The notes: a model not told the origin generated them from the sequence alone. 7,857 nt of DNA from an uncultured Pseudomonadota bacterium (GCA_937876385.1 CALFHQ010000602.1:1-7857); one strand, 5' to 3'; counted from the first letter of the stretch, positions 1 to 7,102 are shown. Translations and numbers: made by a program.

Positions 1-2297
1 CAATGCTCACGAGATTGCAGACGGCGTTGGCTTCCAAGGAGCAGGCGGAGGATGCCAGTCGGTACAAGAGCGAGTTTCTCGCCAACATGTCTCACGAGAT
101 TCGAACTCCGATGAACGCGGTGATGGGGCTGACTCGACTGTGTCTCCAGGAAGACTTGTCCTGGCGGCAACGAGACTACTTGAACAAGAGCTACTCTGCG
201 GCCCGGTCTTTGCTTCGAATCATCGACGACATCCTCGACTTGTCCAAGATTGAGGCGGGTCGACTGGAGCTGGAGGAGGTCGACTTCGACCTCGACGACC
301 TCCTGGAGGATCTGTCCGATGTGCTTGCTGTGCGGGCTCAGGAGAAGGGGTTGGAGTTGTTGTTCTTTGTGGCACCGGAGGTCAACCCGGTGCTCAAAGG
401 GGACCCGCTGCGGTTGGGTCAGGTGCTGATGAACCTGACGACCAACGCCATCAAGTATACAGACAAGGGAGAAATCGTCGTGAAGATCACGTCGGTTTCA
501 ATAAGCCCGAAGCGAGTGTGGCTGAACATCTCGGTGAAGGACACAGGAATCGGCATCGAGCCCTCCAAAGTCGAAGAGCTTTTTGATTCCTTCCAGCAGG
601 CGGACAATTCCACCACTCGCCGTTACGGCGGCACGGGTCTGGGACTGACGATCACCAAGCAGCTTGTCGAGAAGATGGGGGGAGAAATCTCGGTTGAGAC
701 TACCCCCGGAATTGGAAGCACGTTCCTGGCGAAGGTCAATGTGGGTGTCGGGCCGATGTCGGCAGCAGCTTCGCGGTTGGCCTCAGGTGTTGACCTGGCG
801 GGTGTGCGAGCGTTGGTCGTGGATGACAGTGACGTCGCTCGAGAGCTGATGGTGCGTCAGTTGGTGGGATTCGGGCTTGAGCCGGAGTCTGCGGCTTCTG
901 GGGAGGAGGCCATCTTGAAGGTGAGGAGCGCAGAGGACGACGCCCCCTTCCGTGTGGTGTTGATGGACTGGAAGATGCCCGGCATGGATGGTCTATCGAC
1001 CTACAAGCAAACCAGGGACGCCCGTCCGGGGGTATCGGCACCCAAAGTGATTCTTGTGACGGCTCATCCCCACCAGGACGTTCTGGCCGAGGCGGAGAGG
1101 GCCGGCCTGGACGGGTTCCTCGTGAAGCCGGTGAGTCCCGGCCTTCTCAGGCGAACCATAGCGGCGGTTCTGGGAAAGGAGGGACCGAGCTTTCAGACGA
1201 TCGTCCGGAGTCCTCGCATCGGCGACACCGTCCCGGCGAACATCTCCGGTATTCGTCTCCTGCTGGTCGAAGACAATCGACTCAACCAGCAGGTGGCCTG
1301 TGGAATCCTTGAGTCGCAGGGGATGAAGGTTGACGTTGCCGAGAACGGGCAGCGGGCTTTGGAGATGGTCCAGTCGGTGCGATATGACGCCGTGCTCATG
1401 GACATTCAAATGCCTGTGATGGATGGATTCGACGCCACCCGGCACATTCGAAAGTTGGCCGAAGGGTCCAGCGGCGATCCATACTTCGCAAGCCTTCCCA
1501 TCGTCGCCATGACTGCTCACGCCCTGGTTCAAGACCGGAGACGCAGCTTGGAAGCGGGCATGAACGGACACATCAACAAGCCGGTGAATCCGTCGGAGCT
1601 TTTTGGAACTCTGGGTGAATTGCTGCCGGCCAAAGCGGCACAAACAAAGCCGGTCGTCGTCCCCAAGCTACCCCAGCAAGCGGAATGGCTCTCGTCTCTG
1701 GATGGAATCGAAGGGGAGGACGCTTTGAGTCGGTTGGGAGGCAACGTCGGGTTGCTTTTGCGGTTGCTGGTCCAATTCCGAGATCAGTACAGCGGCCAAG
1801 TGACGGTAGTTCGCCGGGCCCTTGCGAGCGGTTGCCGCGAAGAGGCGATATTCGAAGCTCACACCCTCAAGGGAGTCGCGGGAAATCTCGGCGCAATCCG
1901 GCTCGCACGAGCAGCTTCCATGCTGGAACAGGCCCTTCGAGAGGGTGGAGAGGACGTCCCAGTCCTGGTGGACGGGTTTGAAGGAGAGCTTGTAGACATG
2001 ATTTCAACCCTGAACGCGCTACCTGACTCAGAGGGGACTGCTGCGGCTCCTCAGCAAGAAGAGGTTCCTCCGGTTCCTTTGCTCGAACTGTTGGACAAAT
2101 TGCTTACGGCGGTCAAGAGCCGACGCCCGAAGCGGTGCTCACAATCCGTGGATCAACTGGCTCGGACTCACTCCCCACCAGAGTTGGCGGGTGCCATTCA
2201 AGAGACTCTGGAGGCTGTGCGCCGCTTCCGCTATCAAGAAGCGGAGGGAAGAATTGAGGATATCGTGGACCGCCTGAAGAAGGGAGCAAGCGAGTGA
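1..2297 (+). CDS. Hybrid sensor histidine kinase, 5'-truncated (HisKA-HATPase-REC-REC-HPt)
   Basis: This is a phosphorelay kinase of the BarA/TorS-like tripartite type. Counting from the ATG at 3, a short coiled linker (residues 1-20) leads into HisKA with the H-box NMSHEIRTPMN (phospho-acceptor His31). The HATPase follows with N-box Asn144/Asn148, G1 box DTGIG (Asp180), an F-box near 194-197 and G2 box GGTGLGL (209-215). Receiver 1 has Asp274/Asp275, phospho-acceptor Asp322, Thr353 and Lys375. Receiver 2 has Glu423/Asp424, Asp467, Thr504 and Lys526. The HPt domain carries His620 in AHTLKGVAGNLGA, and a helical tail covers about 690-760. All catalytic residues are present. The ATG at 3 is unlikely to be the true start, because such linkers normally follow a membrane-bound sensor region, so the sensor probably lies upstream of the window. 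The stop overlaps the start of the REC-HD-GYP gene, its probable phosphorylation partner. Confidence 0.95.
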   Translation, partial: MLTRLQTALASKEQAEDASRYKSEFLANMSHEIRTPMNAVMGLTRLCLQEDLSWRQRDYLNKSYSAARSLLRIIDDILDLSKIEAGRLELEEVDFDLDDLLEDLSDVLAVRAQEKGLELLFFVAPEVNPVLKGDPLRLGQVLMNLTTNAIKYTDKGEIVVKITSVSISPKRVWLNISVKDTGIGIEPSKVEELFDSFQQADNSTTRRYGGTGLGLTITKQLVEKMGGEISVETTPGIGSTFLAKVNVGVGPMSAAASRLASGVDLAGVRALVVDDSDVARELMVRQLVGFGLEPESAASGEEAILKVRSAEDDAPFRVVLMDWKMPGMDGLSTYKQTRDARPGVSAPKVILVTAHPHQDVLAEAERAGLDGFLVKPVSPGLLRRTIAAVLGKEGPSFQTIVRSPRIGDTVPANISGIRLLLVEDNRLNQQVACGILESQGMKVDVAENGQRALEMVQSVRYDAVLMDIQMPVMDGFDATRHIRKLAEGSSGDPYFASLPIVAMTAHALVQDRRRSLEAGMNGHINKPVNPSELFGTLGELLPAKAAQTKPVVVPKLPQQAEWLSSLDGIEGEDALSRLGGNVGLLLRLLVQFRDQYSGQVTVVRRALASGCREEAIFEAHTLKGVAGNLGAIRLARAASMLEQALREGGEDVPVLVDGFEGELVDMISTLNALPDSEGTAAAPQQEEVPPVPLLELLDKLLTAVKSRRPKRCSQSVDQLARTHSPPELAGAIQETLEAVRRFRYQEAEGRIEDIVDRLKKGASE
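2281..2286 (+). promoter_or_regulatory. Shine-Dalgarno for REC-HD-GYP gene
   Basis: AGGGAG inside the end of the kinase gene precedes a tandem GTG-ATG start. It lies 7 nt before the GTG at 2294 and 10 nt before the ATG at 2297. The spacing does not settle the choice; ATG is preferred here as the commoner start codon. Confidence 0.6.
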
Positions 2298-3430
2298 TGG
2301 AACAGAAACAGGACACCGTACTCGTTGTGGACGATGCAGACAGCAACATCGCTTGTCTGGTGGGGGTTCTCGGGGAGGACTACGATGTCTCGGTAGCCCT
2401 CGACGGTCCCACAGCCATTGATGAAGCGACGCTGCGACCACCGGACCTTATTCTCCTCGACATCATGATGCCGGGAATGGATGGCTACGAGGTCTGCCGA
2501 CGACTGAAGGACGATGCGAGAACCAGCAAGATTCCGGTGATTTTCCTCACCTCCGTGGACGAGGCCGACTCCAAGACCAGAGGGTTCGAGTTGGGAGCCG
2601 TGGACTATATCACCAAGCCGTTCAACAATGCCGAGTTGAAAGCTCGGGTCAAGACGCATCTGGCCCTGGAACGCGCCACCGAGCAGCTTCGGCGCCAGAA
2701 CGAAACGCTGGAGCTGAAGGTTCAGGAGCGAACACGGGAAATCGCCTTGACTAGAGACGTGACGTTCCATGCCCTGGCAACCATGGTGGAACATCGAAGC
2801 CCCGAAACCGGCGCCCACGTCTTCCGGACCCAGAAGTACGTTCAACTCCTCGCTTTGGAGCTGCGTGGCAGTCCGAACTGTCCAGAATTGCTGAGCACGG
2901 AATACATGGAGCTGCTTTACAAGTCCGCTCCCCTGCACGACATCGGCAAAGTCGGGGTTCCCGACACGATCCTCCTGAAGCCGTCTGCACTCACACCCGC
3001 GGAATTCGAGAAGATGAAGCTCCACACAGTGTTGGGGCGGGACGCGTTCCTCGTCCCCGAGGCGAGAATGGGTACAAGTCCCTTCCTCACCGTTGCCCGT
3101 GAAATCATTTACTCTCATCACGAGCGGTTTGACGGAAAGGGATACCCGGAGGGGCTTCGAGACTCGAAGATTCCCCTTGCCGGGCGGATCATGGCGGTGG
3201 CGGATGTGTATGATGCGCTGGTGTCCGACCGGGTTTACAAGTCCGCCATGACGCACGATGAGGCCGCTGGCATCATCAAGGCCGGAAGTGGCACCCAGTT
3301 CGACCCGGAAATCGTCCTCGCTTTCCTCAACTGCAGCGAGGAAATCCGCAAGATTGCGACGACATACGCAGACGCCGACCTGGCCGCTTCTCTCCCAACT
3401 GCCGAGGATTCCAAGGGAGGTGTGCCATGA
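2297..3430 (+). CDS. Response regulator with HD-GYP c-di-GMP phosphodiesterase domain (RpfG-like)
   Basis: This is a cytoplasmic two-component output protein predicted to hydrolyse cyclic di-GMP. Numbering is from the ATG at 2297 (377 aa). The receiver domain (about 7-122) has Asp12/Asp13, phospho-acceptor Asp55 in LLDIMMPGMDGYEVC, Thr85 and Lys107. A charged helix (about 122-153) joins it to an HD-GYP domain (about 155-345). That domain shows Glu170 and His174 (EXXXH spacing), the HD pair His214/Asp215 in LHDIGK, His243, His274/His275 in HHERFDGKGYP, and Asp303. This is the full set of ligands expected for a metal-dependent HD-GYP enzyme, including the Glu seen in trinuclear-site members, so it is probably active. 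Its length and order match RpfG. The ATG shares one base with the kinase stop (TGATG); a GTG at 2294 would add one residue. It overlaps the receptor gene by ATGA. The upstream hybrid kinase is the likely phosphodonor (inferred). Confidence 0.95.
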   Translation: MEQKQDTVLVVDDADSNIACLVGVLGEDYDVSVALDGPTAIDEATLRPPDLILLDIMMPGMDGYEVCRRLKDDARTSKIPVIFLTSVDEADSKTRGFELGAVDYITKPFNNAELKARVKTHLALERATEQLRRQNETLELKVQERTREIALTRDVTFHALATMVEHRSPETGAHVFRTQKYVQLLALELRGSPNCPELLSTEYMELLYKSAPLHDIGKVGVPDTILLKPSALTPAEFEKMKLHTVLGRDAFLVPEARMGTSPFLTVAREIIYSHHERFDGKGYPEGLRDSKIPLAGRIMAVADVYDALVSDRVYKSAMTHDEAAGIIKAGSGTQFDPEIVLAFLNCSEEIRKIATTYADADLAASLPTAEDSKGGVP

Positions 3431-5415
3431 CTCCTCGTGTCCGACTCAGCGTGGTCCTTCTTCTCCTCGTTCTTGGTGTGGTCTACGCCCCCCCATGGGC
3501 GCCCTCGTTGGCGGAGGAGAAGGAGCTGGATGACCTCCTTGAGATGGACCTGAACGAGCTCATGGAGATTGAAGTCACCACCGCCTCAAAGAGGAAAGAG
3601 ATGCTGTGGGAGACCCTCTCTACAGTGCGAGTCATCAGCGCTTCTCAAATTCGCGACCGGGGCTATTTCCGGCTGGACGACGCACTGGCGGACCTTCCGG
3701 GGATCCAAAGGCGAGACCCCATCGGCCTCAACAGCTATGCGTTCTTTCGTGGAATCCCCAACCAGAACAACCTGACTTTGCTGTTGATTGATGGTGTCCA
3801 AATCAACGAGTTGAACTCCGGGGGGTTTTACGGCGGTGGCCAGTACAATCTGTCCAACACCAAGCGAGTTGAAGTGGTCTACGGTCCCGATTCCGCCCTT
3901 TACGGCACCAACGCGGTGTCTGGTGTCATCAACATCGTCACCAAAGATCCGTGGGATGACCCAGGTCTGCGAATCCAGGGGCTCTACGGATCCTTTGGGG
4001 CAGTCTCCGCCGACATGGGGTACAGCTATTGGGAGCCTGAGAAGCGACGAGGCTTCCGGCTCGCGGCCATGTACAAGACATCGGACAGAGCGGACCTTAC
4101 GGGAAGCAGAGGAGGAGACTACTGGACTGCTGACCTGGAGACCTTTGAAACGGACTTGTCCATGGACGGGAAGTTCGTCTGGAGGAACCTGACGATTGGA
4201 ATCAACTACCTGAATCGCGCCGCATCGAGCGCTACCTATCACACCGCGGTGGGGACCGAGTATCTGGACCACGACACCTACTGGAACATCCACTTCTTCA
4301 ATGCCCACGCTCGCTACGAATGGAAGCTCTCCCCAGGGTTTGAACTGATCGTCAAGGCGATGTACAGGAACGCCACGGTTGCCGACGACTCGGTTCGGGA
4401 AGTCACCACCGCCGGCCAATTCGGATTTTACAGGCCAAACCACCTGCTGGGTCAAGAGACCATGCTGGTTTGGAGCCCTCTGACCGATCTTTCTCTGACC
4501 GCCGGAGTGGTCACCGATTGGGAGCGGCTGGCCGACGGATACGGCACCTCGCAGAGCGATTCCCCCGAATTGGCCCCGCCCCACCCCGACGCACCGGCGT
4601 TCAGCGACAACTTCCTTGTCAGCAGCTACCTTCAGGCTCGCTACGAGCTGTGGGGAATGCTCCAGTTGGATGCCGGTGCCCGGTACGACTACAGCACCCT
4701 GTATGAGCACGTAGCGACCCCTCGAGCAGGACTCATGTTCCACCGCGGGAGCTTTCGAGCGCGGTTCTCGTACGGCGAAGGTTTTCGGGCTCCCAAGCCT
4801 TGGGACTACACCGATGGAGAAGGCAATTCGGGGCTTGTTCCCGAGCGAATTCGTTCGGCAGAGTTGGGAGCATCATACACCCTCATGGAGAAGGTCCGCC
4901 TTGCAGTGACCGGGTATCGAAACGTCCTGTTTGACGTGCTGTCACGGGACAATCTCGCGGCCAACAAGTGGCGCTGGGTCAACCGGGGAAGGGTGGATGT
5001 TTGGGGGTTGGAAGCAGAAATCGATGTGTACATCTGGAGAACCCGAACCTTCGCCAACTACACCTACACCCATTCTCGAGACGAAGAGGGGAACCCCGTT
5101 CCGGAAATCGCCGATCACATGGCGAACATCGGAATCGCCCTCGACTTCACAAGACAGATCCGGCTGGATGTGCGGTGCTCCTACCAAGGGGCGCGCGAGA
5201 CCCAATTTCCAATCGACTCCTCGGGGCGAACCCTCCTGGATGACGCCTTCATCTTGAATTCGACCCTCTCCTTCATCGATTTTGGCGGCTTCGACTTGCA
5301 GTTCATGGTACAAAATGCGCTGGATGCCGAGTACTTCCACCCGTCGAACCAGACCACGGCTCGATACAGGCAACCGCAACGTACGTTCATGGTGAAGGGA
5401 GGATACCGCTTCTGA
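3427..5415 (+). CDS. TonB-dependent outer-membrane receptor
   Basis: This is an outer-membrane beta-barrel with an N-terminal plug. A signal peptide (basic TPRVR, hydrophobic core at 8-20, likely cleavage after SLA at 27-29) is followed by an acidic segment and IEVTTASKR (48-56). That stretch is placed like the TonB box of BtuB-type receptors and is typical of this subfamily. The plug (about 57-175) contains DALADLPGI, FFRGI, LLLIDGVQIN, VEVVYGPDSALYG and SGVINIVTK. The remainder is rich in aromatic alternating strands, with the conserved GFRAPKPWDY and GLVPERIRSAELG around 452-481. It ends in VKGGYRF with a terminal Phe, as needed for barrel insertion. At 662 aa it is normal size for a B12/siderophore-type receptor, and it has no STN signalling domain. 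An SD (GGAGGT, 3416-3421) sits 5 nt before the ATG. The substrate cannot be told. Its place between signalling genes suggests a sensory role or uptake of the signal (inference). No TonB/ExbBD genes are visible. Confidence 0.95.
   Translation: MTPRVRLSVVLLLLVLGVVYAPPWAPSLAEEKELDDLLEMDLNELMEIEVTTASKRKEMLWETLSTVRVISASQIRDRGYFRLDDALADLPGIQRRDPIGLNSYAFFRGIPNQNNLTLLLIDGVQINELNSGGFYGGGQYNLSNTKRVEVVYGPDSALYGTNAVSGVINIVTKDPWDDPGLRIQGLYGSFGAVSADMGYSYWEPEKRRGFRLAAMYKTSDRADLTGSRGGDYWTADLETFETDLSMDGKFVWRNLTIGINYLNRAASSATYHTAVGTEYLDHDTYWNIHFFNAHARYEWKLSPGFELIVKAMYRNATVADDSVREVTTAGQFGFYRPNHLLGQETMLVWSPLTDLSLTAGVVTDWERLADGYGTSQSDSPELAPPHPDAPAFSDNFLVSSYLQARYELWGMLQLDAGARYDYSTLYEHVATPRAGLMFHRGSFRARFSYGEGFRAPKPWDYTDGEGNSGLVPERIRSAELGASYTLMEKVRLAVTGYRNVLFDVLSRDNLAANKWRWVNRGRVDVWGLEAEIDVYIWRTRTFANYTYTHSRDEEGNPVPEIADHMANIGIALDFTRQIRLDVRCSYQGARETQFPIDSSGRTLLDDAFILNSTLSFIDFGGFDLQFMVQNALDAEYFHPSNQTTARYRQPQRTFMVKGGYRF
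4841..4858. repeat. Near-perfect 18-bp palindrome inside receptor gene
   Basis: CCGAGCGAATTCGTTCGG pairs at 8 of 9 positions with no spacer; the odd pair (4845/4854) would be a G-U wobble in RNA. It encodes part of the conserved VPERIRSAELG region, so codon constraint may explain it. Confidence 0.5.
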
Positions 5416-6002
5416 TGACGTCTCCATTCACCATACGCCGCCTTCGCTCTGCAGTGGGCACCCTCCTCTTGGCGGCGATCCTCTTGGGGTCGTTCGTGCC
5501 CACGGGTTTTGCTGTGGAGAAGGACGCGCCGATGCCTGCCAAGGTCATGGCTGCGTTCATTTACAAGTTCATCAGTTACATTCAGTGGCCCGAAGAGGCG
5601 GGAACCGGCGAGTTCAAGATCACTGTTTTGGGAGATAGCTTGCTGGCTGGGCCTTTGGAAGAGATTGCGGGGCGCAAGACGGTAGCTCAAAAACCCATCG
5701 TGTTTGCCCATGTCGAGAAGCTTGCAGACCTCACTCCGTGCGACATTCTGGTGTTGTCGGGGCATTGGAGCGAACAACTCGCACAAGTCACAGATAGTCT
5801 GGGAGATGCCCCGACACTGATTGTCACCCATTGCCCAGGTTGTGCCGGCAACGGGGCGGGGATCAACTTCGTCACCCGAGAGGGGCGTATTCGGTTCGAG
5901 GTCAACGTTGCAGCGCTGCAACGCGCTCAGTTGGTCCCAGCCGCCCGATTCCTCAAACTGGCCATCATCGTCGATGACGAAAAATCCAAGGAGCAACCGT
6001 GA
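5415..6002 (+). CDS. Periplasmic YfiR/DUF4154-family protein
   Basis: This is a small secreted protein of the YfiR family (195 aa, usual length). A signal peptide (Arg-rich start, hydrophobic core at about 14-28, likely cleavage after GFA at 31-33) precedes the mature domain. The family signatures are the opening KVMAAFIYKFISYIQWPE (about 43-60), a KITVLGDS strand (68-75), CDILVL (109-114), and the closing GAGINFVTREGRIRFEVN (147-164) with FLKLAIIV (179-186). In Pseudomonas aeruginosa, YfiR is a redox-sensitive periplasmic repressor of the diguanylate cyclase YfiN. Three Cys are present: 109, 140 and 143. The last two form HCPGC just before the GINF motif. The start ATG shares a base with the receptor stop (TGATG), and a GGAGG (5398-5402) lies a rather long 12 nt upstream. 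DUF4154 genes often sit beside TonB receptors and hybrid kinases. Here the likely partner is the kinase sensor region upstream of the window (inference). Confidence 0.92.
   Translation: MTSPFTIRRLRSAVGTLLLAAILLGSFVPTGFAVEKDAPMPAKVMAAFIYKFISYIQWPEEAGTGEFKITVLGDSLLAGPLEEIAGRKTVAQKPIVFAHVEKLADLTPCDILVLSGHWSEQLAQVTDSLGDAPTLIVTHCPGCAGNGAGINFVTREGRIRFEVNVAALQRAQLVPAARFLKLAIIVDDEKSKEQP
5906..5923. repeat. Perfect 18-bp palindrome inside YfiR-like gene
   Basis: CGTTGCAGCGCTGCAACG is its own reverse complement over all 18 bases with no spacer. It lies about 80 bp before the end of the YfiR-like gene and encodes residues around NVAALQR (164-170). It could be a protein-binding site or chance. Confidence 0.7.
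5988..5993 (+). promoter_or_regulatory. Shine-Dalgarno for REC-kinase gene
   Basis: AAGGAG lies 8 nt before the ATG at 6002 and 5 nt before the in-frame GTG at 5999. The 8-nt spacing favours the ATG, slightly over the GTG. Confidence 0.6.
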
Positions 6003-7102
6003 TGTCTTTTGATCTGAGCCAATCGCGAATCCTCGTCGTTGACGACGTGGAGAGTCATCTCGATATCCTGGTCACTACATTGGGCAACGACTACGACGTC
6101 CTTGTAGCGACCAATGGTGATGAGGCCCTGGAGATTGCCCGAACGGATTGTCCTGACCTCATCCTCCTGGACATCGTGATGCCGGGAATGGATGGATACG
6201 AGGTTTGTCACCGCCTCAAACAGGACGAGCGAACCGCCGATATTCCTGTGGTGTTCATCACCGTCATGACGGAGACCAATCATGAACAGCGCGGGCTTAA
6301 CCTGGGGGCCGTGGACTACATCCGAAAGCCATTCAGCCCGGCCATCGTCCGAGCTCGGGTGCGCAATCACCTTCACATGAGGAAGGCATTCAAGGAGTTG
6401 GAGCGTCAGAATCTCCAGTTGGTTGAAGCGGCAGCCTTTCGAGAGCAGGTGGAGCAGATCACCCGCCACGACCTGAAAAATCCCCTCACTGCCGTCATCG
6501 GCATCCCCCGACTCCTGCTGGAGAGGGGGGGGCTGACTCCGGATCAGGTGCGGCTGTTGACCTCTCTGGAAGAGACGGGCCAGCAGATGTTCCGTCAGAT
6601 CAGCTTCTCCCTGGACCTCTTCCGAATGGAGAGTGGGCTTTACGAGCCATACGAAGAGACGGTCGACGTCCTCGATGTAGCCCGGAGGGGGGCTCGGGAC
6701 CAATTTGCCCTTTGCGCCCGGAGAGAATGCCGCATCGAATTCCAAATCGACGGACAACCCATTCCTCAGGGATCTGGCGGCTTCCTGATGAAGGCCGATG
6801 AGACCTTGCTCTATTCTCTCTTCGGCAACCTGTTGAAAAACGCCTGCGAAGCCTGTCCACCGGACTCGACGATCACCCTGTCGATTTCCCCGGAGAATCG
6901 CACCGTGGTGGTCACCAATCAAGGAGAAGTCCCCGTCGCAATCCGCGACCGCTTCTTTGAGAAGGGGGTGTCCTCGGCCAAACGAGGAGGGCACGGATTG
7001 GGCACCTACTCGGCTCGTCTGATTACCGAACTTCACGGTGGCCGAATTGAAGCCGACTTCACCGTCCCAGGGGCTACTTCCGTCACCTGTCGCTTTCCGT
7101 AG
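6002..7102 (+). CDS. Soluble REC-histidine kinase (receiver followed by kinase core)
   Basis: This is a cytoplasmic protein with a receiver at its N-terminus and a kinase core behind it (366 aa from the ATG at 6002). The receiver (about 8-122) has Asp14/Asp15, phospho-acceptor Asp57 in LLDIVMPGMDGYEVC, Thr87 and Lys109. A short helix (about 125-150) follows. The HisKA-like segment carries His156 in RHDLKNPLTAVIG. The ATPase domain (about 262-366) has N-box NLLKNACEA (Asn276, Asn280) and G2 box GGHGLGTYSA (about 329-338). The G1 box reads TNQGEVP with Asn306 where classical kinases have Asp; this replacement recurs in kinases of the REC-HK type, so activity is still plausible. There is no membrane segment or sensor domain, so input must come through phosphorylation of Asp57, perhaps by the hybrid kinase. 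The receiver strongly resembles that of the REC-HD-GYP protein. It is the last gene of the operon; a GTG at 5999 is an alternative start. Confidence 0.93.
   Translation: MSFDLSQSRILVVDDVESHLDILVTTLGNDYDVLVATNGDEALEIARTDCPDLILLDIVMPGMDGYEVCHRLKQDERTADIPVVFITVMTETNHEQRGLNLGAVDYIRKPFSPAIVRARVRNHLHMRKAFKELERQNLQLVEAAAFREQVEQITRHDLKNPLTAVIGIPRLLLERGGLTPDQVRLLTSLEETGQQMFRQISFSLDLFRMESGLYEPYEETVDVLDVARRGARDQFALCARRECRIEFQIDGQPIPQGSGGFLMKADETLLYSLFGNLLKNACEACPPDSTITLSISPENRTVVVTNQGEVPVAIRDRFFEKGVSSAKRGGHGLGTYSARLITELHGGRIEADFTVPGATSVTCRFP

Noticed and set aside
3..5. ATG at position 3 as the true start of the hybrid kinase
   Set aside because: It falls at the window edge with no visible SD, and the residues after it are a linker that normally follows a sensor domain.
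274..304. Inverted repeats in the kinase gene (8-bp arms at 276-283/286-293 and 9-bp arms at 274-282/296-304)
   Set aside because: The region encodes a run of Asp, Leu and Glu codons (GAC, CTC, GAG) whose repetition makes such complementarity likely.
1259..1293. 9-bp inverted repeat with a 17-nt loop in receiver 2 of the hybrid kinase
   Set aside because: It lies over conserved receiver codons (LLLVEDNRLNQQV). The stem length and loop size are not unusual for a window of this size.
2234..3256. Long open frame on the - strand (340 codons) opposite the REC-HD-GYP gene
   Set aside because: It is a shadow of a GC-rich sense gene with strong family motifs. It starts inside one gene and ends in another, and its composition is unlike a folded protein.
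3586..4743. Long open frame on the - strand (385 codons) opposite the TonB receptor gene
   Set aside because: The sense frame has a complete receptor with signal peptide, plug and C-terminal Phe. The antisense frame shows no recognisable domain.
5378..5387. AACGTACGTT palindrome at the end of the receptor gene
   Set aside because: About eight 10-bp palindromes are expected by chance in this length.
5927..7036. Long open frame on the - strand (369 codons) sharing HSRHHDV-like words with the - frame at 2234-3256
   Set aside because: The likeness follows from the two paralogous sense receivers, read antisense in the same phase. It is not evidence of an antisense gene family.
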